Assembly: GCA_027658995.1 (NCBI GenBank)
Contig: JAQDQK010000008.1
Span: 1-64,000, forward strand
Source: Propionibacteriaceae bacterium AM104-82
GTDB taxonomy: Bacteria; Actinomycetota; Actinomycetes; Propionibacteriales; Propionibacteriaceae
DNA: 64,000 bases
Direction: 5' to 3'
The position numbers and the translations under genes are program-made. Of this stretch, positions 52,201 through 61,157 are shown in pieces (the first letter of the stretch is position 1; each line of letters begins with the position of its first letter). A model generated the notes under the pieces. That model did not search any database, was not told the DNA's origin, and worked only from the letters and a program-made list of their open reading frames with translations.

Positions 52201-53005
52201 GGTTGAGCCATGAAGAGCGCGAAGCGTCCTTCATCGGTCGAAACCCCTGAGGTCGCCCAGAGACGCGCACACCGCTCGAGCCTGTCTGGGCGGAGGCATC
52301 GGCGCAGCCCGCTGTCAGGCGCCAGTTGGTTTCGACGCGCGCTGCGCCGCTTCGCGGCTTTGCGCGGCTCAACCGGCAGCCGCTGGTTGAGCCATGAAGG
52401 GCGCGGAGCGTCCTTCATCGGTCGAAACCCCTGAGGTCGCCCATGGACTCGGCCCTACTCTTGCCCAGCACGACGCGCCCCACGGGCCGAGCGTTACCCG
52501 CAGGTCACCGTCGCGACGGCGGGCCATCAATGCAACCCCGCTGTCGGGCGCCAGTTGAGCAGGCCCACTTGTCAGGCGCCAGTTGGTTTCGACGCGCGCT
52601 GCGCCGCTTCGCGGCTTTGCGCGGCTCAACCGGCAGCCGCTGGTTGAGCCATGAAGGGCGCGAAGCGTCCTTCATCGGTCGAAACCCCTGAGGTCGCCCA
52701 GAGACCCGCACACCGCTCGAGCCTGTCTGGGCGGAGGCATCGGTGCAGTCCCGCTGTGGCGCCAGTTGGTTTCGACGCGCGCTGCGCCGCTCCGCGGCTT
52801 TGCGCGGCTCAACCGGCAGCCGCTGGTTGAGCCATGAAGGGCGCGGAGCGACCTTCATCGGTCGAAACCTGCCGAGCGCGCGCAGGAACTCCCGCCCCGC
52901 TCCCGCGCGAGGAGTGCCCTGAGCCATCGGTGCATGTCCGCCTGCAGGCGCAGGTTGGTTTCGACGCGCGCTGCGCCGCTCCGCGGCTTTGCGCGGCTCA
53001 ACCAG
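52201..53005. repeat. 800-bp array of two alternating hairpin repeats
   Basis: No gene is visible. Reverse GGTTGAGCCATGAAG elements (52201-52245, 52385-52429, 52641-52685 and 52825-52869) alternate with forward GGTTTCGACGCGCGC elements (52328-52374, 52585-52630, 52768-52813 and 52957-53002). In the forward element CGCGC pairs with GCGCG and GCCGC with GCGGC, with constant linkers TGC, TTC or TCC, and TTT. The array lies between the divergent ppsR and MFS genes. Frames that read through it are artefacts. Confidence 0.85.
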
Positions 53006-53116
53006 CGGAGGATGCGCTTCCACCCGGCGGTGGCTTCGCGGCCTGACGCGGCTCGATCGGTGGCGGCGATGGACGCGACCGTCCCCGACATCGGGCGACG
53101 CTGGTTGAATCGGAAC

Positions 53117-54361
53117 GTGACGTCAGCCCCCTTCGACGGATGGGCTCCGGGCCAGGCGCAGTACCGGCGCATCACCCTGGGGCTGTTCCTGGCGGGCCTG
53201 GCGACCTTCGCGCTGGTGTACTGCCCGCAACCGGTGCTGCCCCTGCTTGCCAGCGACTTCGGCGTCGGGGCCGGGTCGGCGACGCTCGCGCTTTCCGTCA
53301 CGACCGTCGCGATGGGCGTCGCGCTGCTGGTGTTCGGGCCGCTGTCGGACGCCGTCGGACGGATGAACCTGATGCGCGTCACGCTTCTGGTCGCGGCGCT
53401 GCTCGGCACCGCGGTCGCGTTCATGCCGTCGTGGCCGCTGCTGCTGGTGCTGCGCGCCGCCGTCGGGGTCGCCGTCGCGGGGCTGCCAGCCGTCGCCGCG
53501 GCCTACCTGCGCGACGAGATCACGCCGAGATCGGCCTCTGCCGCGACCGGGCTCTACATCGGGGGCACGGCGATCGGCGGGATGACCGGGCGCCTCCTCA
53601 CGGGCGTGATCGCCGACGTCCTCGGCTGGCAGTGGGCCATCGGACTGATCGGGGCCATGTCGCTGGCGATCGCCGTCTCGCTCGGCTTCCTGCTACCGCC
53701 CGCGCGACGGTTCCAGCCGACGCCGCTCAACCACACAGAACTCGCGGCCAACGCGCGTCGGATGCTGCTCGACGGCGGGCTGCTGCGGCTCTACTGCATC
53801 GGGTTCACCGCGATGGGCGCCTTCGTGGCGGCGTTCAACGCGTTGGCGTTCCGGCTGGTCGGCGAGCCGTTCACCCTGTCGGTGGGGCTGGCGAGCCTGG
53901 TGTTCGTCAGTTACCTGCTCGGCTCCGTCAGTTCGCCATATGCGGGCCGGGTCGCAGCGCGGTTCGGGCCGAGCCGGGTCGTTCCCGTCGCACTGCTGGT
54001 CTTCCTGCTCGGCATCGCGGTGACGCTGCTCGACAGCCTGGCGGCGGTGATCGTCGGGGTGGCGCTCATCACGACCGGCTTCTTCGCGGCCCACGGGACG
54101 GCGAGCGCGTGGGTGACGCTGCGAGCGGCGAGGAAGGGCCGCGGCACGGGGATGGCCGGATCGCTGTACCTGGCGTTCTACTACTTCGGCTCCAGCGCGT
54201 GCGGGTCGGCGGCCGGCTTCATCTGGACCCACTACGGATGGCCCGGGGTCGCGGCGTTCGCGGGCGCGCTCGTCGCCGTGGCCACGGCGCTGGCGGTCTC
54301 GTTGAGGTCGGTCGATCCGGTCCGGGCCGCCGAAGTCGAGTCCCCCCGACGCCAGCCCTAG
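53117..54361 (+). CDS. MFS transporter, YnfM-like
   Basis: A roughly 414-residue, 12-helix major facilitator protein. Characteristic segments are FALVYCPQPVLPLLASDFGV in helix 1, GPLSDAVGRMNLMRV (loop 2-3 motif A) and GLPAVAAAYLRDEITPRSAS, a pattern of the YnfM/arabinose-efflux-like group. The start is ambiguous: GTG at 53117 lies just after the last repeat and is chosen, while ATG at 53069 would add 16 residues. The frame open from 52934 is repeat sequence. Its stop overlaps that of the convergent deoR-type gene. Substrate is unknown. Confidence 0.85.
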   Translation: MTSAPFDGWAPGQAQYRRITLGLFLAGLATFALVYCPQPVLPLLASDFGVGAGSATLALSVTTVAMGVALLVFGPLSDAVGRMNLMRVTLLVAALLGTAVAFMPSWPLLLVLRAAVGVAVAGLPAVAAAYLRDEITPRSASAATGLYIGGTAIGGMTGRLLTGVIADVLGWQWAIGLIGAMSLAIAVSLGFLLPPARRFQPTPLNHTELAANARRMLLDGGLLRLYCIGFTAMGAFVAAFNALAFRLVGEPFTLSVGLASLVFVSYLLGSVSSPYAGRVAARFGPSRVVPVALLVFLLGIAVTLLDSLAAVIVGVALITTGFFAAHGTASAWVTLRAARKGRGTGMAGSLYLAFYYFGSSACGSAAGFIWTHYGWPGVAAFAGALVAVATALAVSLRSVDPVRAAEVESPRRQP

Positions 54362-55119
54362 ACCTCCGCCAGCAGGACCTCGACGCCTGCGCAGCGGTAG
54401 GCATGCAGGGCATCGGCGGGTGCGTCGGCGGTCGTGACCAGGTGCGTGAGGTCTGCCGGGTCACCGAACCGGAAGCTCGCGGTGCGGCTGAGCTTGCCTG
54501 CGGAGGTGACCAGGATCCGTCGTCGGGCCGCCGCGATCACCGCTCGCTTGAGTTCGGCATCCTCGAATGTGGTGCTTGTCAGGCCGTCCTCCGGCGCTGC
54601 GGAGCAGGCTCCGAGCACCGCGACGTCGGCACGGAAGTTGAGCACGGCCGCTAGGGCCGCCGAGCCCACCAGCGCCAACGTGTCCGTCTCGACGGGCCCA
54701 CCGGGAGTCGAGACACTCACCCCCGGCCGCGACGCGAGCGCGGCGGCAGAGTGAAGCGAGAGCGCCAGCACCGTCAGAGGCCGCCCGGCCAGTTCCTGCG
54801 CGACCGAGTAGCAGGTCGTGCCGTTGTCGAGGATGACCGACTCATCGTCCGCGATGAGTGCCGTAGCCCTCTTGGCTAGCGCGGCCTTGACGTGCTGATC
54901 CGCCTCCCAACGGGACGCGAACGGCATCGGGGCGCCCCTCTTGAGCGGACGACGCGCGCCCCCGTGGGTCCTCTCGAGCGCCCCAACGGCGGCAAGCTCG
55001 GCGAGGTCACGACGGATGGTGATGCTCGATGCGCCCGTCAGCCGCATCAGGTCAACGTTCCTGACCTCGCCCTCACCCAGAGCCTGAATGATCGTTTTGT
55101 GGCGAAATGATCGTTGCAC
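54358..55119 (-). CDS. DeoR-family transcriptional regulator
   Basis: A 253-residue DeoR-type regulator. The N-terminal HTH has GEVRNVDLMRLTGASSITIR followed by RDLAELAAVGALERTHGGAR, the family signature. The C-terminal DeoRC effector domain has DDESVILDNGTTCYSVAQEL and STTFEDAELKRAVIAAARR. DeoR proteins usually sense sugar phosphates. The GTG at 55119 is chosen; a TTG at 55131 is possible. It is divergent from an MFS gene, and shared half-sites lie between and within its first codons, so it probably controls that transporter and itself. Confidence 0.9.
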   Translation of the reverse strand: MQRSFRHKTIIQALGEGEVRNVDLMRLTGASSITIRRDLAELAAVGALERTHGGARRPLKRGAPMPFASRWEADQHVKAALAKRATALIADDESVILDNGTTCYSVAQELAGRPLTVLALSLHSAAALASRPGVSVSTPGGPVETDTLALVGSAALAAVLNFRADVAVLGACSAAPEDGLTSTTFEDAELKRAVIAAARRRILVTSAGKLSRTASFRFGDPADLTHLVTTADAPADALHAYRCAGVEVLLAEV

Positions 55120-55142
55120 GTGATCATTCAAGCACCTACCGT
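55086..55142. promoter_or_regulatory. Divergent deoR/MFS control region with three related half-sites
   Basis: Three copies of an AATGATC-containing half-site occur: GAATGATCGTT at 55086-55096, AAATGATCGTT at 55105-55115, and the inverted TGAATGATCACG on the minus strand at 55130-55119. The last two form an inverted pair (AATGATC, 9 nt, GATCATT). TACCGT at 55137-55142 is the likely -10 of the MFS gene, ending 6 nt before its ATG. Binding by the adjacent DeoR protein is inferred. Confidence 0.6.
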
Positions 55143-55148
55143 CGAGGA

Positions 55149-56342
55149 ATGTCCTCTCCGCGACTCGCCCAGGTCGGCGTCTCCCTGATGTTCTTCACCA
55201 ACGGCGCTCTGGTGGCGAGCATCCTGCCCCGGTTGCCGGAGGTGAAGGAGGCGTTCGCGCTCAGCAACACCCAATTCGGCCTCATGGTGATTGCGATGCC
55301 GGTCGGGTCGATCATGGCGGCAGCGGCAGGTGGCGCATTCGTCAGGAGATTCGGAGCGCGGACGGTGACTGCGGCCGGCTCAATCCTGCTCGGCGCGCTG
55401 ATCGCGCTCGCAGGGTTCGCGCCGACGCCGGTGCTCTTCGCCCTCCCCTTCGGCCTGGCCGGCTTCACCGACGCCGCGGTCGACGCGGCCCAGAACATCC
55501 AAGGAGTGACTGTCGAGGAGTGGCGGGGGCGGTCGATCATCAACTCGCTGCACGCGTTGTGGAGCCTGGGTGCCGCCACCGGCGGCAGCGTGGCGGCCTG
55601 GAGCGCGGCCATGGGCCTTCCGCTCGGCCCCCAACTGGCGGTCACCGGGGCGCTCTGGGCCTCCATCGCCGTCGTCGCGAGCCTGATCGCGGGTACCCCT
55701 CACGACGGGCAACCACCCGCCACGGCAGCCGAGGGGACCGAGGCCGGCTCGCCGACGCGATCAGCATGGCGCCTGCTGCTCCCGATCGCGCTGCTGGCGA
55801 TCTGCGGCACGCTCATCGAGGACATCGCCAACAACTGGGTCACCCTGTTCCTGACGAACGAGGCGGGTGCGACCATCGGCCTGGCGGGGATGGGCTACAC
55901 CGTCGTCCTGCTCAGCCAGTTCGTCGGCCGGATCCTCGGCGATCCGATGACGGACCGATGGGGTCGTGGAGCGGTCGCCCGATTGGGGGGTGTGCTCGTT
56001 GCGATCGGTGCTGTGACGGTGGTGACCGCGCCTGGGGTCCTCGCCCCATATCTCGGGTTCGCGCTCACCGGCTTCGGGTGCGCCACGCTGGTTCCCGCGG
56101 CCTTCGCGGCCGCCGCCCGGATCCCCGGCTTCGCGCACGGATCCGGCGTCGCGCTGCTCGGCTGGTTGATGCGACTCGGCTTCCTGGGCACCTCTCCACT
56201 GATCGGAGTCGTCTCGGATGCCGTCGGGCTACGGCTCGCGATGATGGTGCCCGTCGCGGCGGGTCTGACCGCCGCATTGATCGCTCATCTGGTGTGGCGG
56301 GCCAAGCGCGATTCAGCCGCGCTCGTCGGCGCTCAGGGCTAG
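55149..56342 (+). CDS. MFS transporter (FucP/YbjJ-like)
   Basis: A 397-residue, 12-helix MFS protein. It shows SLMFFTNGALVASILPRLPEVKEAF at the start, NTQFGLMVIAMPVGSIMAA in helix 2, GFTDAAVDAAQNIQG in the middle of the N-half and NSLHALWSLGAATGG before helix 5. These are typical of the YbjJ/FucP-like MFS group near sugar regulators. The upstream frame to 55107 overlaps the deoR start; ATG at 55149 fits the TACCGT box 6 nt upstream (leaderless). Control by the divergent DeoR protein is likely. Substrate is probably a sugar or derivative (inference). Confidence 0.87.
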   Translation: MSSPRLAQVGVSLMFFTNGALVASILPRLPEVKEAFALSNTQFGLMVIAMPVGSIMAAAAGGAFVRRFGARTVTAAGSILLGALIALAGFAPTPVLFALPFGLAGFTDAAVDAAQNIQGVTVEEWRGRSIINSLHALWSLGAATGGSVAAWSAAMGLPLGPQLAVTGALWASIAVVASLIAGTPHDGQPPATAAEGTEAGSPTRSAWRLLLPIALLAICGTLIEDIANNWVTLFLTNEAGATIGLAGMGYTVVLLSQFVGRILGDPMTDRWGRGAVARLGGVLVAIGAVTVVTAPGVLAPYLGFALTGFGCATLVPAAFAAAARIPGFAHGSGVALLGWLMRLGFLGTSPLIGVVSDAVGLRLAMMVPVAAGLTAALIAHLVWRAKRDSAALVGAQG

Positions 56343-56392
56343 GGTTGTACCACGGTCGGCAACGACGCTGACCGCAGCAGGAGGTGCAGTCG

Positions 56393-56788
56393 ATGCAAAC
56401 CGCAGACCCCGCAGCAGACCTCACGAATCTTGAGGTGTCGCTCGCCGTGCACAAGCCCCTCGCCGACGTGTGGTCGGCCCTCATGACCCCGCCCGGTAAT
56501 GAGGCCTTGCTTGGCACCGGCGGACGACTCGGCTCCAAGGGCGACGACTGGCGAGCCACGGACGGCTCATACGGCGTCACGCGAAGTTTCCATCCCATGG
56601 AACAGATCAGATTCTCCTGGCACGCGGACGGGGACGCACCACGCACGGTGGTCGACCTTCGCCTCAGCGACCAGGACGGGCACACCCGGCTCGACCTGGC
56701 TCAGGACCGTCTCCCGGCAGACGCCGACCTCGACGCCCTGTCGTCCCACTGGGAGGACGCGCTCACGCGCCTGGCCGACCTGGCCTGA
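56393..56788 (+). CDS. SRPBCC-like protein
   Basis: A 131-residue protein with the SRPBCC pattern: LEVSLAVHKPLADVWSALMTP, a middle beta region YGVTRSFHPMEQIRFSWHAD, then TRLDLAQDRLP and the C-terminal helix SSHWEDALTRLADLA. It is shorter and more divergent than the SRPBCC protein at 4.2 kb. GTG at 56384 is possible, but AGGAGG is better spaced for the ATG at 56393. The ligand is unknown. Confidence 0.75.
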   Translation: MQTADPAADLTNLEVSLAVHKPLADVWSALMTPPGNEALLGTGGRLGSKGDDWRATDGSYGVTRSFHPMEQIRFSWHADGDAPRTVVDLRLSDQDGHTRLDLAQDRLPADADLDALSSHWEDALTRLADLA

Positions 56789-56791
56789 GGC

Positions 56792-58165
56792 TCAGTTCCA
56801 CAGGGTCAGCGTCCCGTCGGGATCGATCGTGGCCAGGTGACTGCCGAGGCGGGTGAGGCTCCACGAGTCACGCTGATCCCGCCACACCCACGAGATCTGG
56901 CCGCCCTCGGTGAGGGCGGCGACCTCGAAGGTCGGCGACTCGTCGTGCGCGTCGTACATCCGCGCGATGACGGTGTCGGTGCCGAGCATCACGTCGAGCA
57001 CCGGTGACGGGGTGGTCGTCCGCCACAGCGGTCGCCCGGTGGACAGGTCGATGGCCCCAACCCACGGCGCCACAGAGTCGGCCTTCGTCGTGCCCCGGTC
57101 GGGGAAGATCGTCTGCGCCCCCTCGTAGAAGATCAACTGGTCGCCGTGCTCGACGAGTGCCGTGAACACCGACCCGACGGTGGTGGTCCACTGCGTGCGG
57201 CCCGAGTACGGATCGAGCCGACGCAACTCGCCCATCGACTCGATGATGAGAGCGCTGTCGGTCCCGAACAGGTAGGCCGACGCGGGCTCCAGCCGCCACA
57301 ACTCCCGGCCGGTGCGCAGTTCCCGCCCCTCTAGCCGCCCATCGATGCCGAACACCGCCACGCCGCGCGCGATCACGAACCGTTCGACGCTGTGCGTCCA
57401 GTCCGGAACCCGCCCGTCGGAGGTGCGCAGCGCCAGGGAGTATCGGCCGGATCCGCGCCACCCGTCCGCGCTGCGCAGGAGCAGCAACCCCTCGCGCTCG
57501 ACCACGTCGGCCTGGCGCATCGCGAGAGTCAGGATCGAGGTGAGGGGAACCTCTCTGCTCCAGACGACGGCGTCCGGATCAGGCGACGCCAATCTGGAGA
57601 CGGTCAGGACGCGGCCAGTGGAGCCGTAACTTGGCACGGCCATCAGCAGCGTGCCCTTGTCGCTCGAGCCGAACCATGCGTCGCCGCCGTCGCCGTCGGG
57701 GAGGGTGAAATGTTCCTCCTGGTTGCCCGTCAGTCGGTCGAGGAGGGTCACCTCGGCGCCTGCCTGGAGCGTGAGCCAGCCGGTGCCGGGGAGGTTACGC
57801 ACCTGCAGCGGCCCAGCGTGTCCGCGGACGTTGTGTCGCCACAGTTCACGCCCGGTCGCGGGGTCGATGCCGCGAACCGCCGCACCCTGGTCGCCGAGTC
57901 GACGTTGGTGGATGACGATCAGGTCGCCGCCGATGCCGATCGCGGACTCGTCGTCGGCGAGCTTGGTCGTCCAGGCGGGCGATGGCGCGGCTTGGAGCAG
58001 GAGCCGGTCGCCCGGCGGGAGCGGGGCGGCGAGGAAGTTCAGGGTCGCAATGAGGCCCGCGATGAGGACGAGGGCCCCGAAGACGAGCCCGGTGTGGCGG
58101 CCCGTCCACCGGGTTTCGGGAGCCGGCCGGGTCAGTTCGGCGAGCTCGATCACGTCGTCGGTCAT
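56792..58165 (-). CDS. Membrane-anchored PQQ-like beta-propeller protein (paralogue 1)
   Basis: A 457-residue protein with a short cytoplasmic start, one TM helix (GLVFGALVLIAGLIATLNFL) and an extracytoplasmic propeller of PQQ-like repeats, seen as (A/G)-x-D-x-x-TGRELWR-type blades (GIDPATGRELWRHNV, GREL-x-TGRELWRLE, IDLSTGRPLWRTTT). It ends DGTLTLWN. It lacks the paired cysteines seen in its three downstream paralogues. The ATG at 58165 has GGAGGC upstream. No haem or catalytic motif is visible; the role may be protein-protein contact or BamB-like scaffolding. Confidence 0.82.
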   Translation of the reverse strand: MTDDVIELAELTRPAPETRWTGRHTGLVFGALVLIAGLIATLNFLAAPLPPGDRLLLQAAPSPAWTTKLADDESAIGIGGDLIVIHQRRLGDQGAAVRGIDPATGRELWRHNVRGHAGPLQVRNLPGTGWLTLQAGAEVTLLDRLTGNQEEHFTLPDGDGGDAWFGSSDKGTLLMAVPSYGSTGRVLTVSRLASPDPDAVVWSREVPLTSILTLAMRQADVVEREGLLLLRSADGWRGSGRYSLALRTSDGRVPDWTHSVERFVIARGVAVFGIDGRLEGRELRTGRELWRLEPASAYLFGTDSALIIESMGELRRLDPYSGRTQWTTTVGSVFTALVEHGDQLIFYEGAQTIFPDRGTTKADSVAPWVGAIDLSTGRPLWRTTTPSPVLDVMLGTDTVIARMYDAHDESPTFEVAALTEGGQISWVWRDQRDSWSLTRLGSHLATIDPDGTLTLWN

Positions 58166-58369
58166 GCCTCCTCCATGGCAACGGTAACCACGGAAACCCG
58201 GCGTTCGGAGTCCTCCCGCGCGATCCGTTCGCGGAAACGCCGAGCGTTGGTCGAAGACCACCCGCGGGCGGTAGTCGGTAGGGGCGTCTGGGCGCTCTCG
58301 ACGCGAGAAGCCGCAGATGTGGCAAACGGGCCTGGTGAGGCAACCCGGAGAGAGGGGGTTCGACGCGCG

Positions 58370-59365
58370 GGGTCCGGTCGTCGAGCTTGTCGAGACGTCC
58401 GAACGCCGAGCGGTGGTCGCGGACCCTTCGACAAGCTCAGGGAACGGTAGTCGCGCGACCTTCGGCGGGCGGCCCGTTCGTCGAGCTTGTCGAGACGTCC
58501 GAACGTCCAGCGGTGGCCGCGGACCCTTCGACAAGCTCAGGGAACGGTGGCGGGCACCGTGTGACACTCGACGAGAAGCCCGCTCGTCGAGCTTGTCGAG
58601 ACGTCCGAACGCCGAGCGGTGGTCGCGGACCCTTCGACAAGCTCAGGGAACGGTGGTCGCGCGCCCTTCAGCGGGCGGTCCGTTCGTCGAGCTTGTCGAG
58701 ACGTCCGAACGTCCAGCAGTGCTCGCGGACCCGGGCACCGCTCCCGGCCGCCAGAAGGTTTCGACGCGGGCTGCGGCGCTGCGCGCCTTTGCCCGGCTCA
58801 ACCAGCAGACCCGTCGATTGAGCCAGCCGCGGCGACGAAGTCGCCCGCCGCTGCGTCGAAATCCACCGACATCGACAGGTCCGACCCGAGTAAGGCTCTC
58901 GGCTGCCAGAGGGTTTCGACGCGGGCTGCGGCGCTACGCGCCTTTGCCCGGCTCAACCAGCAGACCCGTCGATTGAGCCAGCCGCGGCGACGAAGTCGCC
59001 CGCCGCTGCGTCGAAACCCACTGACATCGACTGGTCCGACCCGAGTAAGGCTCTCGGCCGCCAGAGGGTTTCGACGCGGGCTGCGGCGCTACGCGCCTAT
59101 GCCCGGCTCAACCAGCAGAACCCCGACTCTCGCTGTCGGCCGCCAGAAGGTTTCGACGCGGGCTGCGGCGCTATGCGCCTATGCCCGGCTCAACCAGCAG
59201 AACCCGAGTACCGCTCCCGGCCGCCAGAAGGTTTCGACGCGGGCTGCGGCGCTATGCGCCTATGCCCGGCTCAACCAGCAGAACCCCGACTCTCGCTGTC
59301 GGCCGCCAGAGGGTTTCGACGCGGGCTGCGGCGCTTCGCGCCTATGCCCGGCTCAACCAGCGACT
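58370..59365. repeat. 1-kb intergenic array of two repeat types
   Basis: No gene is visible. The first 370 bp hold four copies, about 100 bp apart (starting near 58379, 58479, 58585 and 58686), of GTCGAGCTTGTCGAGACGTC-type sequence alternating with CCCTTCGACAAGCTCAGGGA. The rest holds six GGTTTCGACGCGGGC elements starting at 58757, 58912, 59067, 59149, 59230 and 59312. Their stems are CGGGC with GCCCG and GGCGC with GCGCC, and the inner loop varies (TGC, TAC, TAT, TTC). Two reverse GATTGAGCCAGCCGCGGCG elements lie among them. Confidence 0.85.
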
Positions 59366-59385
59366 TCGTCCGTGCGATCCTCGCC

Positions 59386-60819
59386 TCAGCGGTAGGCGAC
59401 GACCTTGCCGTCGACGATGTCGATCACGCGGCGACCCACCAACTGTGGGGTGCTCGCGTCGAGGCGCCACCGCTCCTCGCCCGTCGCCAGGTCGATCGCG
59501 AAGAGCGCCTCGTCGTTCAGGTTCGCGACCGCGGAGCCGTCGGGGTCGCTCGTCATGGTCCACGCGTCGACCATCACGTATCCGTCCCCCAGCGACGTCG
59601 ACAGGCCCGTATAGCCGTCGATCTCGTGGGACCAGCGCACGGCGCCGTCGTCGAGGCCCAGCATCGTGAGCGCCGCGTTGCCGTTGAGGGTGCGAAGGTT
59701 CGACACCAGGACACTGTCGCCGGTCACCCTGGCGATGGAGGCCACGAGCGGTACCTGGGCGCGCCAGCGCTCACGCCCGGTCCACGGGTCGATCGCCGAC
59801 ACCGTGCTGGTGGGCCTGCCGGACGCGGGATCGAGCGTCGCGTCGGGCCCTGGGGCATCGACGAGGATGATCGTCCTCTCCCCCGCCACCGCGAGCGAGG
59901 CGTCGCCCCCCTCCAGGTACCACAGGCGTCGACCTGACGAGATCTGGTAGCCGGCGACTCCCCCGGGTTCCTGGGCCGCCACCACATCGTCGACGACGGC
60001 CATCCGCGAAGTGGTCGCGCTCCAGTGCGGCTGCTCGCCCGTCCCGGCGTCCAGCGCCAGCGCGTAGCCCGACCCGTCGTAGTCGGGGTCCCACAGGTAT
60101 CCGTGCCGCTCCTCGACGGGGCGGTAGCCGCCCTGGAGCCCTGCGCCGGCGTCGCGCGTCGGGAGGTCGACGCGCCACCGTGGCTCGGACGCGTCGAGGC
60201 CCTTGAGCGCAGTGACCCTCAGCCCCGACTTCTGCCCTGCCGTCCAGATCGAGGTGATCAGCAGTCCCCCCGACGTGGTGCCGGAGAGCGTCGCCGGGAA
60301 GTCGCTTGTCTGTGACGGGAGGGGCACGCGACCGGCAATGCTCCCGGTCTTCCTGTTCAGGAGCGTCACTTCGGGAGCCGCGCCGACGGCAAGGTAGGGC
60401 GTGCCGACCAGGTCGCGGACCTCGAGGCTCCGCTGGTCGGGGACCTTCGCCGTCCAGGCCTCGCGACCGTCGGCCGCCTCCAGGCACGTGATGGTGAGGT
60501 CGGGCGCAGTCATCTCCACCAGGGCGATCCGCTCCGCTCCGCAGCGAAACAGCAGCGGCACCTGCCGAGGGTTGGTGACGGGCCGCTCCCAGGCCACGAC
60601 AGGGCCATCCGCCATGCCGACGATCTCGAGCGGCGGGTCGGGTCGCGGCCACAGCGTGACGGCAAGGGTGGCGACGAGGGCGGCGGCGACCCCGATCGCG
60701 ACGGTGGCCAGCGTCCGCTGCGGCGTCCACGCCGACAGCGGCCCACGGGTCGGCGGCTCGTCGAGGTCCAGGAACTTCGGGCGCGCGTGTGCGCTACCCG
60801 GATCCGCATCGACCTTCAT
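59386..60819 (-). CDS. Membrane-anchored PQQ-like beta-propeller protein (paralogue 2)
   Basis: A 477-residue protein. An N-terminal cytoplasmic stretch of about 35 residues is followed by one TM helix (LATVAIGVAAALVATLAVTLW) and a PQQ-like propeller with blades such as CLEAADGREAWTAKV, ALDAGTGEQPHWSATT and AIDPWTGRERWRAQV. Two cysteines near the first blade (LLFRCGAERIALVE and LTITCLEAADG) could form a disulfide outside the cell. TAGCAT (minus strand) ends 6 nt before the ATG, implying a leaderless mRNA. Function is unknown. Confidence 0.83.
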   Translation of the reverse strand: MKVDADPGSAHARPKFLDLDEPPTRGPLSAWTPQRTLATVAIGVAAALVATLAVTLWPRPDPPLEIVGMADGPVVAWERPVTNPRQVPLLFRCGAERIALVEMTAPDLTITCLEAADGREAWTAKVPDQRSLEVRDLVGTPYLAVGAAPEVTLLNRKTGSIAGRVPLPSQTSDFPATLSGTTSGGLLITSIWTAGQKSGLRVTALKGLDASEPRWRVDLPTRDAGAGLQGGYRPVEERHGYLWDPDYDGSGYALALDAGTGEQPHWSATTSRMAVVDDVVAAQEPGGVAGYQISSGRRLWYLEGGDASLAVAGERTIILVDAPGPDATLDPASGRPTSTVSAIDPWTGRERWRAQVPLVASIARVTGDSVLVSNLRTLNGNAALTMLGLDDGAVRWSHEIDGYTGLSTSLGDGYVMVDAWTMTSDPDGSAVANLNDEALFAIDLATGEERWRLDASTPQLVGRRVIDIVDGKVVAYR

Positions 60820-60985
60820 GTCCGCATGCTAGACCGGCCCGTCGCCACGCGTGGCGGACCCGAATGTCTCTGTCCGGTTGGTCGTGGCCGCCAACCGCTG
60901 CCGGCGAACTCGCCGCCGACGCCCGCCACGACTCGCAGAGCGTCGGCCCCGATGCAGCAGCGGTCGCCGCACCTGCACGGCCGGC
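60820..60985. other. Gap downstream of the tail duplication, upstream of paralogue 2
   Basis: Together with the following repeat this makes a 314-bp stretch without a gene between two same-strand propeller genes. It contains the TAGCAT promoter box of the paralogue at 59386-60819. I see nothing else supportable. Confidence 0.5.
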
Positions 60986-61157
60986 AGCCGGCAAGACACC
61001 CGACCCGAACAGCCGTAGACGGCGAAGGCGGCCCGAGCCGACCGGACAGCGATAGACGGTGACGGCGACCGGCCGACCAGCGGCAGCCGACAAGACACAT
61101 ACCCGGACAGCCGTAGACGGCCGAGCCGACCGGTCAGCGGTAGACGGTGACGGCACC
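60986..61157. repeat. Tandem ~80-bp duplication covering the 3' end of a propeller gene
   Basis: Two diverged copies lie at about 60986-61070 and 61085-61157. Each has GGCAAGACAC or GACAAGACAC, then CAGCCGTAGACGGC, GAGCCGACCGG and CAGCG-TAGACGGTGACGGC. The last block of the second copy is the 3' end of the adjacent gene (encoding TVYR and the stop). The first copy is therefore a relic of the gene's tail. This is evidence of local duplication in a family that itself expanded in tandem. Confidence 0.7.

Noticed and set aside
58619..59395. 258-codon frame through the 58-59 kb repeats
   Set aside because: The translation is a periodic repeat (RRFRRGLRR... type) generated by the DNA repeat, and similar frames exist in several phases.
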